From Thalassotalea sp. 273M-4 (lineage in GTDB: Bacteria; Pseudomonadota; Gammaproteobacteria; Enterobacterales; Alteromonadaceae), in assembly GCF_041410465.1 (NCBI RefSeq), contig NZ_CP166961.1:2108001-2172000 (forward strand): DNA of 64,000 bases, written 5' to 3'. Under the pieces are notes generated by a model that saw nothing but the letters and a program-made list of their open reading frames with translations, was not told the origin of the DNA and did not search any database. The first letter of the stretch is position 1, and every line of letters starts with the position of its first letter. A program made the position numbers and the translations under genes. Shown here in pieces: positions 28,001 through 36,078 of the stretch.

Positions 28001-29044
28001 TTAAACCACCTGTTGTTGAAAGAGGTTTTTAACAAAGAATAGTAAAATACCACAGACTATCATTGAGATGATTGGGGTCGAAAACCAGCCACCGACAATA
28101 CGCATGGCCACGCCCCATTTTACAGGCGTTTTCTTGTATAAGCCTAAACCAATAACGGCACCAATAACTGCTTGTGAACTTGATACCGGCACCAGAGGCA
28201 AAGAAGGGAGACCGGCAGCATCAAGTACTTCTTTTAGTCCCGATGATGCAAAAAGAAATAACACAATAGAATGTGCCATCACCACAACCCATGCCAATAC
28301 AGGCGTTAGCGTCATTAAGCCGTCGCCTACAGTCATCATCACGCGTCTTGAGTAAGTAAAAACACCCACACCTATAGCTATGCCCCCAATTAAAAAAAGT
28401 TGCGCTGTACTTGAAAATTCAATCCCAAATATATAAAAAGACTCAAATGGAGATTGGGGAACAAAAACCCCCATGACGTTGGCAATATTATTGGCGCCAA
28501 GACTATAAGAGCCAAAAGCTCCCGCTAATAGCAAACCAATACGGGTATAATTATCCAACTGAAACAACCCTAATTTGGCATGATGTAAAACGTAATTCAC
28601 TAAACGATACAAACCTACAGCAACGAAAGCCGATAAAATTGGACACAAAAACCAGGTACCAACAATTTTACTTAACACAGAGGGATCGGTTGGGGTATTA
28701 GAAAATAAATTCCACCCTATAATCGCTCCGACAATGGCTTGACTAGTAGAAACAGGTAGCGAAGCTTTAGTCATCCAATAAACAGTAACAGCCGCCGATA
28801 GAGCTACGGTAAACGCCCCTCCTAATGCAGTGATGCTGCCAAGCTTACCAAGTGTATGTGACGCACCTGCGCCGCTGACCACAGCACCAAGAGTCACCAT
28901 AATGGCGCATATCCAAGCTGCTGTTGTAAAGCGAACCATTTTTGTACCAACAGCCGTACCAAAAACATTGGCCGCATCATTAGCACCTAGAGACCAACCA
29001 AGAAGCAACCCGCTGGAGAGAAATATTATGGTTATAAGTTCCAT
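28001..29044 (-). CDS. Inorganic phosphate transporter, PiT family
   Basis: 347 residues with about nine to ten membrane helices. The two PiT repeat signatures are present: WSLGANDAANVFGTAVG near 18-34 and YSLGANNIANVMGVFV near 180-195, each with the paired GANxxAN core. STSQAIVGAIIGW and SSSQAVIGAVIGLG are the second halves of the repeats. Such permeases carry metal phosphate or sodium phosphate across the inner membrane. AGGAAGATAC is a good ribosome site. It starts 11 bases after the PhoU-like gene, its usual partner. Confidence 0.92.
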   Translation of the reverse strand: MELITIIFLSSGLLLGWSLGANDAANVFGTAVGTKMVRFTTAAWICAIMVTLGAVVSGAGASHTLGKLGSITALGGAFTVALSAAVTVYWMTKASLPVSTSQAIVGAIIGWNLFSNTPTDPSVLSKIVGTWFLCPILSAFVAVGLYRLVNYVLHHAKLGLFQLDNYTRIGLLLAGAFGSYSLGANNIANVMGVFVPQSPFESFYIFGIEFSSTAQLFLIGGIAIGVGVFTYSRRVMMTVGDGLMTLTPVLAWVVVMAHSIVLFLFASSGLKEVLDAAGLPSLPLVPVSSSQAVIGAVIGLGLYKKTPVKWGVAMRIVGGWFSTPIISMIVCGILLFFVKNLFQQQVV

Positions 29045-29055
29045 GTATCTTCCTA

Positions 29056-29724
29056 TTAAATACTGCGTTTAAGGGTATAAATGAAAATTTTGTCTACCGT
29101 ATCTTCTGCTAGGTTGGCGATATCATCTATGCGGTCAATAAAATATCTTGTTTGAATTTTTTGCTCTAGGCTCAAATCTGAATCAAATATTTTCATTTTT
29201 AATGCAGTACAAGCCTTATCGGCTTCACTTTCAAAATATTGTGTCTTTTTGGTGTATTCCCTCACCCGCTCTAAATCGGAAAAAAAACTACGAGTACACA
29301 ACACCATGTTATCTACGCTATTGGTCACTTGCTTTAGTAACTCTTGCATCGCCTCTTGGGTATCATCGCCAAAAACAGGTTTCTCAATTTTAATATGAAT
29401 GCCTATCGCTTCATGCAAATTGACAATTTCATCTAGAAGCTCTAACAGCTCCATCACGTCCGCCCTAGCATCAGGAATTAATGTTTTTTCAAACAGCAAT
29501 GTTTCAATTTCTCGGCGTAAATAATCCGCTTCGCTTTCATTACGCGTCAACTCATATAAGGTTGTTATCGATTGTTTAGAACGAGGACCGGTTTGAAAGA
29601 AGTTATCCCATAAGGAATTAAAGATAAGTTGGCTCTTGGTTACGCGATCAAGATAGTGATGAATTTTATCATCCGTTTTTCGGCTATTAGATAATAAGGA
29701 AAAAGTCTTTTTAAAGTTAAACAT
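29056..29724 (-). CDS. PhoU-like DUF47 protein, PiT accessory
   Basis: 222 residues from the chosen start, all helical, of the DUF47/TIGR00153 family related to PhoU. Features include the N-terminal FNFKKTFSLLSNS and repeated acidic helices (NESEADYLRREIETLL, YFESEADKACTALK) that bind metal clusters in PhoU. It probably regulates the PiT transporter next to it. An in-frame ATG at 29748 exists, but the ATG at 29724 is preferred. It has TTGGGGT just upstream, gives the usual MFNFKK start, and keeps the conserved motif at 29738-29759 outside the coding sequence. Confidence 0.85.
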   Translation of the reverse strand: MFNFKKTFSLLSNSRKTDDKIHHYLDRVTKSQLIFNSLWDNFFQTGPRSKQSITTLYELTRNESEADYLRREIETLLFEKTLIPDARADVMELLELLDEIVNLHEAIGIHIKIEKPVFGDDTQEAMQELLKQVTNSVDNMVLCTRSFFSDLERVREYTKKTQYFESEADKACTALKMKIFDSDLSLEQKIQTRYFIDRIDDIANLAEDTVDKIFIYTLKRSI

Positions 29725-29737
29725 ACATACCCCAACT

Positions 29738-29759
29738 AAAACTGTCATACAAACTCAAA
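29738..29759 (-). promoter_or_regulatory. Copy A of a 22-bp motif shared by two phosphate transcription units
   Basis: Plus-strand reading AAAACTGT-CAT-ACAAACTCAAA. It is identical to 31545-31566 at 20 of 22 positions. It includes CTGTCAT, a perfect PhoB half-site, on the strand opposite to the genes. It ends 14 bases from the chosen ATG at 29724, unusually close for an activator box. Confidence 0.5.
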
Positions 29760-29983
29760 ACTAGTATACCTATAAAAGCTTTAATAACATAGGGATGTAA
29801 GTATCATTATCGGAGTTTATCTAGCACTATTGATCAATATCAATGGTTTAAAAATATGGCTGATTAAACATATTGATAACTGAGCAGATGATGCCATGTT
29901 TTCAATAGAAAGAACGATTAATGATGGATTGCTATTACCCATCTAAAGGTCAGCATAAAATGGATAAGAGAGAGGATGTAGCT

Positions 29984-30016
29984 AAAAAAATAAAGGGCAT
30001 AATTTTTATGCCCTTT
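29984..30016 (-). terminator. Rho-independent terminator of the OprP-like porin
   Basis: 11-bp perfect stem (29992-30002 with 30006-30016, three-base loop) followed on the minus strand by ATTTTTTT. Lies 55 bases past the stop. Confidence 0.9.
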
Positions 30017-30070
30017 AACAATCAATACTCAGATTCAAGTGGCTAGCCCACTTGGCTGTACTGTATTACA

Positions 30071-31432
30071 TCAGAATAAGAATTCTAAACGCCCAGCGGT
30101 AATATTTACATCAGCATCGGCAATATCAGCGTTTTCATCCGTTTCAACAATAGAATGATTTAAACGAATGATAATATTGGTATTGACGTACCAGTTAACA
30201 CCAAATGTCCAGTTGGTTAATTTACCACTCATAAGATCTTTGGTTTTACCTTTGTTATCAAGGTAAGTATCGCTGTTGTTAGCATCCATCGTATCGTAGC
30301 GCACAATAAACTCAAGATCGCCATTTTGAGCGCTTGGGATCACCGGGCCAAACTCACCATCACTTAAGTTATATGGACGACCGTCGCCCAATAAGAAGTA
30401 TGAAAGTTCAGCATAATAACCATCTACTTTATAATCAACGCCTGAATTTTCGCCTTTAAATGAAAAGTCATTGTTTATATATTCACTTTGGAAATAAAAC
30501 TTATCATAGCGTGCTGCAATTTCTAACGATGTCGTTTGAATATCATCAACATGCAGACCTTTCCAAGGTTTTAATTTCTGATATAAAAATGCGATATCAT
30601 GAACTTCACCTTTCATCTTCACATAATCTAGATCGACTGCAAAAGGTGTTGTTTTTAAAACGCTTGCACCTACATGGAAAAAGCGAGATGCATCTTCATT
30701 GATAATAGGGCGATATAACGCTCGTGCTGAATAACCAGTTCGCTCTGAAGCAACTGATGCTTTTTCCCAGTCTGCAATATTATCTTCAATATCCGCGATA
30801 ACATCATCCCAGTCATCACCATCTTCGGCGGCCCCAGCAATTGCATCGGCAATTTCATCGTCAACCAAGTCATCTTTTTCATCATTCATTTTGGTTTCTT
30901 CACCAAAAATGCTTACGCCAACAAAGTAGCGAGGATCCCAGTAATCAAAACTCACACCTACTCGGCGACCAGGTGCAGAAAAATCAGAGATAGACGAAGT
31001 TTCCATAAGAGGATACCAGCGGGAAGTAGTCACTTCAGCAATACTAAAAAATGGCTTGTGATTACCTATTTTAATGGTGGCATTTTCAAATGGATCATAT
31101 GACACCCACATGTCTTTGACTTTGGTTTTATTGTTTTTAAAGTCAATATCAAATTCGCCAGCCCAATCTTTATAGAACTGAGTTTTAATTGCCAAGCGGG
31201 CGCGACGAAAATCAGCATTAGTACTGATCAGGTTTTCACCTTCATGCTCAGAAATGTTTTTGGCATCAAGCATGATACGCCCATCAAACTTCCACTTAAA
31301 GTTTCCGTCTGCGCTAGCAAATTTAAAGTACCCTTTATCAAATTCAGCGCTTACATCACTTGCTGTTGCAGGTAAAGAAATTGCTGAGGACAAAATAGCA
31401 CTGGTTATTAGTAGCTGTTTTTTATTCCACAT
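30071..31432 (-). CDS. Phosphate-selective porin, OprO/OprP type
   Basis: 453 residues. A signal peptide (1-24, ending LPATA) precedes a 16-strand-type barrel. The segment NADFRRARLAIKTQFYKDWAGEFDIDF and the block DFSAPGRRVGVSFDYW are typical of OprP-family porins, and the protein ends in Phe. It should admit phosphate or polyphosphate across the outer membrane. It carries an unusual strongly acidic insert near 185-230 (DEKDDLVDDEIADAI, DGDDWDDVIADIED) that may form a metal- or charge-gating loop. The PiT transporter downstream could pass the phosphate on through the inner membrane. Confidence 0.85.
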   Translation of the reverse strand: MWNKKQLLITSAILSSAISLPATASDVSAEFDKGYFKFASADGNFKWKFDGRIMLDAKNISEHEGENLISTNADFRRARLAIKTQFYKDWAGEFDIDFKNNKTKVKDMWVSYDPFENATIKIGNHKPFFSIAEVTTSRWYPLMETSSISDFSAPGRRVGVSFDYWDPRYFVGVSIFGEETKMNDEKDDLVDDEIADAIAGAAEDGDDWDDVIADIEDNIADWEKASVASERTGYSARALYRPIINEDASRFFHVGASVLKTTPFAVDLDYVKMKGEVHDIAFLYQKLKPWKGLHVDDIQTTSLEIAARYDKFYFQSEYINNDFSFKGENSGVDYKVDGYYAELSYFLLGDGRPYNLSDGEFGPVIPSAQNGDLEFIVRYDTMDANNSDTYLDNKGKTKDLMSGKLTNWTFGVNWYVNTNIIIRLNHSIVETDENADIADADVNITAGRLEFLF

Positions 31433-31544
31433 GGTGCTTCTCCAATGTTGTAAGTAATTAGTTGTTTTTTTAATATTTTATTTTTATCGTTGTTAAATCA
31501 CTGTCATTTTCTTCAATTTTCATTATGTCTTTAAAACCCACCTG

Positions 31545-31566
31545 AAAACTGTAAGACAAACTCAAA
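31545..31566 (-). promoter_or_regulatory. Copy B of the 22-bp motif, upstream of the porin; possible PhoB box
   Basis: Plus-strand reading AAAACTGT-AAG-ACAAACTCAAA, 113 bases upstream of the porin ATG. On the minus strand, 31559-31542 reads TTGTCTTACAGTTTTCAG. By my count this matches the E. coli phoA Pho box at 13 of 18 positions. A CATAAT at 31527-31522 lies 14 bases downstream as a possible -10. Confidence 0.5.
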
Positions 31567-31710
31567 CTCTACACTTGCAATGATTACATAAACTGTTTAT
31601 TTTTTTTACTTTTAATGGATGATAAACATACACATTGTTGATTAAAATCAAGTTCGCAACGTTAAAGCACAAATAAATGGTTTAAATTCATCTTACAGTT
31701 AGCAACTTAA

Positions 31711-31812
31711 CTACGAGTAATTCATAAACAAATTAAAGACACCAAACCAAAAAGCTAAAATAGCCAATGCTAAAAAAACCAGCACAAGGCCTGAAATTTG
31801 AGACTTTGTCAT
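31711..31812 (-). CDS. Predicted 33-residue single-span membrane protein
   Basis: The minus-strand ATG at 31812 opens a 33-residue frame ending in TAG at 31711. After MTKSQIS comes a single hydrophobic helix (GLVLVFLALAILAFWFGVF) and a short tail NLFMNYS. AAGGA lies 8 bases upstream, the ideal distance; an in-frame ATG two codons earlier is too close to it. No family is recognised. It lies between the CYTH gene and the OprP-like porin gene on the same strand, after the CYTH terminator, and may have its own promoter. Translation needs experimental support. Confidence 0.5.
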   Translation of the reverse strand: MTKSQISGLVLVFLALAILAFWFGVFNLFMNYS

Positions 31813-31900
31813 ATCCATAATCCTTTTTGTTGAGAGTTGCGTTACCCCTTACCCTGTATTAAGCACCATGACTGATTTTTTCAGCCTTAATGTATTTATA

Positions 31901-31935
31901 AAAAAAGAGTGAAGGGGGTAGAACCTTCACTCTTT
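31901..31935 (-). terminator. Rho-independent terminator of the CYTH operon
   Basis: Perfect 12-bp stem AAAGAGTGAAGG / CCTTCACTCTTT (31904-31915 and 31924-31935), then a T-tract on the minus strand. It begins 5 bases past the CYTH stop. Confidence 0.9.
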
Positions 31936-31939
31936 GGCG

Positions 31940-32410
31940 TTACCATTTGGTATAGGGATTACTCATAAGCATGGAGTTGTAATATTTCACATCCCCTGTT
32001 ACTTCATCTCCTAGCCACTCAGGTTTTGCAAACGCCTCATCTTCTGCCGTCAGTTCAACCTCAGCCACCGTAAGACCTAAGTTGTCCAAATAAAATTCGT
32101 CAACCTCATAAGTGTGATCTTCTACGTTTACCAAATACCGGGTTTTATCTATGACACCAGGTTCACATATCGCCAACAATGCCTTTGCATCATCCACTGA
32201 AATTTCGCGCTCCCATTCATAGCGACTGGCACCAGACTCACTTCCAATACCTTTAATGGTTAAAAATCCTTTATCACCCTTCGTTCTTACGCGAACCGTA
32301 CGTTCAGGGACAGAACTTAAATAACCTTGAATAATTCGAGTTTGTTTATGGGCAAGAGTCTTGAATGAGTCATTCTTAACCAGGAACTTCCTTTCTATTT
32401 CAACAGCCAC
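31940..32410 (-). CDS. CYTH domain protein, inorganic triphosphatase type
   Basis: 156 residues forming one triphosphate tunnel domain. The hallmark EIERKFLV lies at 4-11. It continues with ERTVRVRTKGDKGFLTIKG, YEWEREIS, KTRYLV and YEVDEFYLDNLGLTVAEVEL, which supply the acidic and basic residues lining the tunnel. Bacterial single-domain members of this type hydrolyse inorganic tripolyphosphate or other triphosphates with a divalent metal. It follows the CYTH-like gene by 27 bases and lies in a phosphate-transport neighbourhood, supporting a polyphosphate-related role (inference). Confidence 0.85.
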   Translation of the reverse strand: MAVEIERKFLVKNDSFKTLAHKQTRIIQGYLSSVPERTVRVRTKGDKGFLTIKGIGSESGASRYEWEREISVDDAKALLAICEPGVIDKTRYLVNVEDHTYEVDEFYLDNLGLTVAEVELTAEDEAFAKPEWLGDEVTGDVKYYNSMLMSNPYTKW

Positions 32411-32437
32411 TTTTTGTACTCCTTAGTTAATGCGAAT

Positions 32438-33073
32438 TTAGTTCGCCAATGGTTTATTGATCATACCGATAACACGTTTAATGGCTTGTAAATAGTTAAT
32501 ATTTTCTATCCCTTCAAGACCACAATCGGCGATGGTTTTTTTAATGTCATCAATTTCAGTAGATTCAGAATTAATCGATACTATTTTTGCTCCATTGACC
32601 AAAACATTGGCTGTTTCACAGAGCGTGTCATTAACCATGTAGCCAAAACGTTGTTTATGGACATTAACCGCTTGTAAGTCGGGGTGGGCATTAACAATTG
32701 ATAAGAAGTCCTCAAGGGTGTAGGTTTCTTGCGATAATTTAGGCATTTCAACTTTAAAAGCAGGAAAAACTTCTTTTTCTAACTGCGCAGCTGACATCGG
32801 AAATTCACCTTTCATTAGCGGGTTCCATTGCTCTAATCCATCGACATCTTGGACAAAGGTTTTAATGTCCATTTTACCATCACGAATCTTGGTGTTATTA
32901 ATGTCATTGGTGCGAGATAGAATATAAACTTCACTGCTTTCACGCTCCCAAACTTTCTCAGGGATAGGCACCGATAAACGTGCCATTCGTTTACCTGCCA
33001 CATCAAAATTTTGACCAAAGGTTCTAAATTCAAATCTTGGCTTTGATATTTCACCAACTTTTAATGTCGTCAT
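32438..33073 (-). CDS. Divergent CYTH-like protein, unknown
   Basis: 211 residues from the ATG at 33073, which is preferred over 33082 because AGGA lies 9 bases upstream. Features resembling a triphosphate tunnel protein are PRFEFRTFG near the start, EVYILSR, NTKIRDGKMDIK, WNPLMKGEFP, then RFGYMVNDTLCETANVLVNG and a closing ENINYLQAIKRVIGM. The classical ExExK is not conserved, so it may be a non-canonical or regulatory CYTH relative. It is cotranscribed with the canonical CYTH protein downstream. No function is claimed. Confidence 0.6.
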   Translation of the reverse strand: MTTLKVGEISKPRFEFRTFGQNFDVAGKRMARLSVPIPEKVWERESSEVYILSRTNDINNTKIRDGKMDIKTFVQDVDGLEQWNPLMKGEFPMSAAQLEKEVFPAFKVEMPKLSQETYTLEDFLSIVNAHPDLQAVNVHKQRFGYMVNDTLCETANVLVNGAKIVSINSESTEIDDIKKTIADCGLEGIENINYLQAIKRVIGMINKPLAN

Positions 33074-33389
33074 ATTCTTCATCCTATTTTTAAACTTACA
33101 TTAATTTTTTAAACAAAATAGTTTTAACTTAAACTGACAACATTAAAACATCAGAGCTATCGCCTTAAATTGATATAAATCAACAATCAAACCAATTAGT
33201 TTCAACTAAAACATACACGACAAAGGCATTCATTAACAACAAGAACAAAAACATAAAGAACTAATTTAAAAGGAATATACGATAAATAACACATAAAGTT
33301 TGACCTAGATCTTGTTCTCAAAGTGTAAGATCAAGTAAGGTCTTATGAGATATCCTGTATTAAAAAGATATGACAAATAAGGTGCAAGT
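33074..33389. other. Divergent promoter region between CYTH-like gene and SLC13 transporter
   Basis: 316 AT-rich bases without a gene. Its right part contains a nested inverted repeat (33302-33342) upstream of the transporter. Confidence 0.4.
33302..33342. promoter_or_regulatory. Nested inverted repeat upstream of the SLC13 transporter
   Basis: GACCT (33302-33306) pairs with AGGTC (33338-33342), and GATCTT (33308-33313) with AAGATC (33327-33332). It ends 47 bases before the transporter ATG. It could be an operator or a leader hairpin. Confidence 0.4.
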
Positions 33390-35003
33390 ATGAGCCTAAG
33401 TAAAGAATCCGAATTCGATCCGCTCGATATGCGACACTATCGTATTGAAAAATTACCCACCAGAGATAAAAGTGGATTTGAAAAGTTATTAGAAAAAGTT
33501 GGCCTGCCTTTGGCCTTCACTGCCTTCATCTTAATTGTCTTTATTATTGATGTGCCTTATTTGACAAATATTGATCCTAGCCTTCTTGGCAACAAAGCAC
33601 TCTCACAATTAAATACATTAGGGGCCGCTGAATTTTCTCGAATTAACATAGCGATGCTTGCCATTTTCGTTGCTGCGATAATCTTGTGGATAACCGAAGC
33701 AATTCCAAATTATTTGACCTCTTTGTTAGTGATTATATCGATAGTACTGACAGGTGTAACCAGTGAACGAGATGCTTATGCCCAAATGGGGCACCCAGTT
33801 ATGTGGCTAAATATCTTATCGTTTATATTAGCGAGCATGCTGGTTAAAACCGCTGTTGCAAAGCGTTTTGCGCTATGGTTTGTGGTCCGATTTGGACATA
33901 ATGCCGCCAGTGTATTTTTTAGCTTTATGTTTATTAACATAATCTTGTCAATGTTTATTTCAGCGACAACAGCTAAAGCAACGATATTGTTGCCAATTTT
34001 TATGGTGGTCGCGGCTGTTTTTGGCGCGACAGGTGGTGATAATAAGAACAACTTTGGTCGAAACCTGGTTTTACAAAATTTGTTTCAAATAAACATTGGC
34101 GCAGGCATGTTTATTACGGGGTCAGGAGCAAACTTACTCGCAGGAGCTTTAATTGCGGGGGCGATTGCTGAAATGAATGATTTCTCCTTTTACACCTGGA
34201 TGGAAGCGGCATTTTTATTAGCATTTATTAATATGTTTATTGGTTGGTTTGTGGGCACAAAACTCATTTTTAAAATTCCAAAAAAAGAGTCCATACCACA
34301 AATTCAAGGCGGATTGCACAGATTAAAACAAGAACTTGATGGCATGGGCCCAATCAAGTTTGAAGAAATTAAAGCCATCATCATCTTTGTTTTAGTTCTA
34401 ACGGGTTGGGTTTTAGATACTTATCATGGTATTAGTAAAACAGCCGTTGCCTTTATGGGGGCTGTTGCTGCACTGATGCCAGGTATCGGCATCGTTAAGT
34501 GGAATGATGTTGACATCCCATGGCATCTACTTCTTTTCTCTGCGGGTGCATACACCTTAGGTGCGGGCTTTAAATCAACTGACCTTCCTGCGATAACTGT
34601 GGATGCTTTATTTAATTTTTTAGGGTTTTCACAAACCACTCCGTTTTGGGCTTTATACTTAATTTTAACCGGTGGCATGATTTTTAGTGCATTAGTGTTT
34701 CAATCAAAAACCATGCGCACCTTGGTTTTTGTGCCTATTTCAATTGGGGTTGCTCAAAAATTTGGTTACCCCATTTTAAGCTTAGCATTACCGGTCGCCT
34801 TGTTAATAGAGCATGTTTATGCATTGCCATTTAATAGTAAACCAGCAGCCTTATTGTATGTGACGAACCACTATTCTTGGTCAGATACGTTTAAGTTTGG
34901 CCTTAGCATGTTGGTTATTGGTTGGTTGATGATTATTCTTTGGGGGGAAACTTGGTTACGATATTTAGGTTACACCCCTAACGGTGTGTTTGGTATTTTT
35001 TAA
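33390..35003 (+). CDS. SLC13/DASS family anion transporter
   Basis: 537 residues with about 11-13 membrane helices. A cytoplasmic N-terminal stretch (1-45) is followed by AIILWITEAIPNYLTSLLVI, the substrate-site hairpin region FISATTAKATILLP near 190-203, and a second repeat with FSAGAYTLGAGF. This is the divalent anion:sodium symporter family, which carries dicarboxylates, sulfate or phosphate. The substrate here is not determined. AAGGTG is a good ribosome site. Its position beside phosphate genes makes phosphate or a polyphosphate-related anion conceivable, but a dicarboxylate is equally possible. The NHL lipoprotein gene follows after 33 bases. Confidence 0.85.
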   Translation: MSLSKESEFDPLDMRHYRIEKLPTRDKSGFEKLLEKVGLPLAFTAFILIVFIIDVPYLTNIDPSLLGNKALSQLNTLGAAEFSRINIAMLAIFVAAIILWITEAIPNYLTSLLVIISIVLTGVTSERDAYAQMGHPVMWLNILSFILASMLVKTAVAKRFALWFVVRFGHNAASVFFSFMFINIILSMFISATTAKATILLPIFMVVAAVFGATGGDNKNNFGRNLVLQNLFQINIGAGMFITGSGANLLAGALIAGAIAEMNDFSFYTWMEAAFLLAFINMFIGWFVGTKLIFKIPKKESIPQIQGGLHRLKQELDGMGPIKFEEIKAIIIFVLVLTGWVLDTYHGISKTAVAFMGAVAALMPGIGIVKWNDVDIPWHLLLFSAGAYTLGAGFKSTDLPAITVDALFNFLGFSQTTPFWALYLILTGGMIFSALVFQSKTMRTLVFVPISIGVAQKFGYPILSLALPVALLIEHVYALPFNSKPAALLYVTNHYSWSDTFKFGLSMLVIGWLMIILWGETWLRYLGYTPNGVFGIF

Positions 35004-35036
35004 CCCTTATCGATAGGACACTTAAGGCCTGATAAC

Positions 35037-36056
35037 ATGAAAGATCTTAATTTTAATAAAGTAAATCTAAGTAACTCACTTCCACCGTTATTCAAATGGA
35101 TGTTGAGAATTTCTTTTGCCTTGTTGATTTCAGGTTGTGACGGCGCAAAAGAAATGCAACTCACCCCTATAACAGTTATCGAATCATCTGATCCCGCTTT
35201 AGTTAACATAGACTCCATCGCAATCAGTGATAATAAAATCTATGTTTCGGACTTTCATGACATAAAAGTATTTAACAACCAAGGAAATCTTCTTCAGGTT
35301 ATCGGCTCTGCAGGTGACAATGACGGGCAATTTAGAGGCGAAGTGATTGGCTTAGCGATTAATTCGAGAAATGAATTATTGGCTGTTGATATGGACGCAG
35401 CGCGTATTCAAGTGTTTAATTTAGATGGTAAATTTATCCGAAGCTTTGGTGTAAAAGGTGATAAAAATGGGCAGTTTTTACAACCTCAAGGGCTAACGGT
35501 AGATCAATATGATCTCATTTATGTATCTGATAAACAGCGTAGTGATATTCAAGTTTTTTCCCCTCTGGGCGAGTATCTTTATACCATTGGACAAAAAGGC
35601 AGTGGTCAACAAGATTTGTCTGAGCCAGAATCTATGGCGATTCGAAATAATAAAATTTATATTGCTGATGAAAATAATCACCGCATACAAGTCTATGATT
35701 TAAGAGGTCATTATATCGAAACCTTGCCACAAAATAAGATTTTATTAACCAAAACGCAAGAAGCCAGCATCGACGATATTATCTTTACCACTGGGATTAA
35801 TAAGCGATTTAATCGACGCCCTGCCGGTGATATTGAAGGATTAGCATTTGATAATGACAATACATTGTATTTTATAATTGAAGATTTAGGTAAAATTGCC
35901 CGACTTAAAGATGGTAGTATAATATCCAGTTTTACCTCTTCGTTACAACTTATTAGTCCTGACGGGATTGCTTTTAGCTCCGATCATAAAATACTTTATG
36001 TTGTGGACCAAGGTAACAATAGAATATTAGCATTTGATGTATCATCAATCGATTAA
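35037..36056 (+). CDS. NHL-repeat beta-propeller lipoprotein
   Basis: 339 residues. A hydrophobic segment ends in the lipobox LLISGC (Cys34), so the protein should be lipid-anchored. A later in-frame Met22 would give a more compact signal, but AAGG upstream supports the first ATG. The mature part has about six NHL-type blades, each with a pattern like RIQVFNLDGKFIRSFG, and IYVSDKQRSDIQVF, IYIADENNHRIQVY and LYVVDQGNNRILAF. Such propellers usually act as binding platforms. It follows the SLC13 gene closely and may be cotranscribed with it. Partner unknown. Confidence 0.82.
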   Translation: MKDLNFNKVNLSNSLPPLFKWMLRISFALLISGCDGAKEMQLTPITVIESSDPALVNIDSIAISDNKIYVSDFHDIKVFNNQGNLLQVIGSAGDNDGQFRGEVIGLAINSRNELLAVDMDAARIQVFNLDGKFIRSFGVKGDKNGQFLQPQGLTVDQYDLIYVSDKQRSDIQVFSPLGEYLYTIGQKGSGQQDLSEPESMAIRNNKIYIADENNHRIQVYDLRGHYIETLPQNKILLTKTQEASIDDIIFTTGINKRFNRRPAGDIEGLAFDNDNTLYFIIEDLGKIARLKDGSIISSFTSSLQLISPDGIAFSSDHKILYVVDQGNNRILAFDVSSID

Positions 36057-36078
36057 ACCACTAGCTACTTAAATTAAT

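Larger units (their letters stand above)
29725..30070. other. Intergenic region between the porin and the PiT operon
   Basis: 346 bases with no gene supported. It contains the porin terminator (29984-30016) and, close to the PhoU-like gene, one copy of the shared 22-bp motif (29738-29759). Confidence 0.4.
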
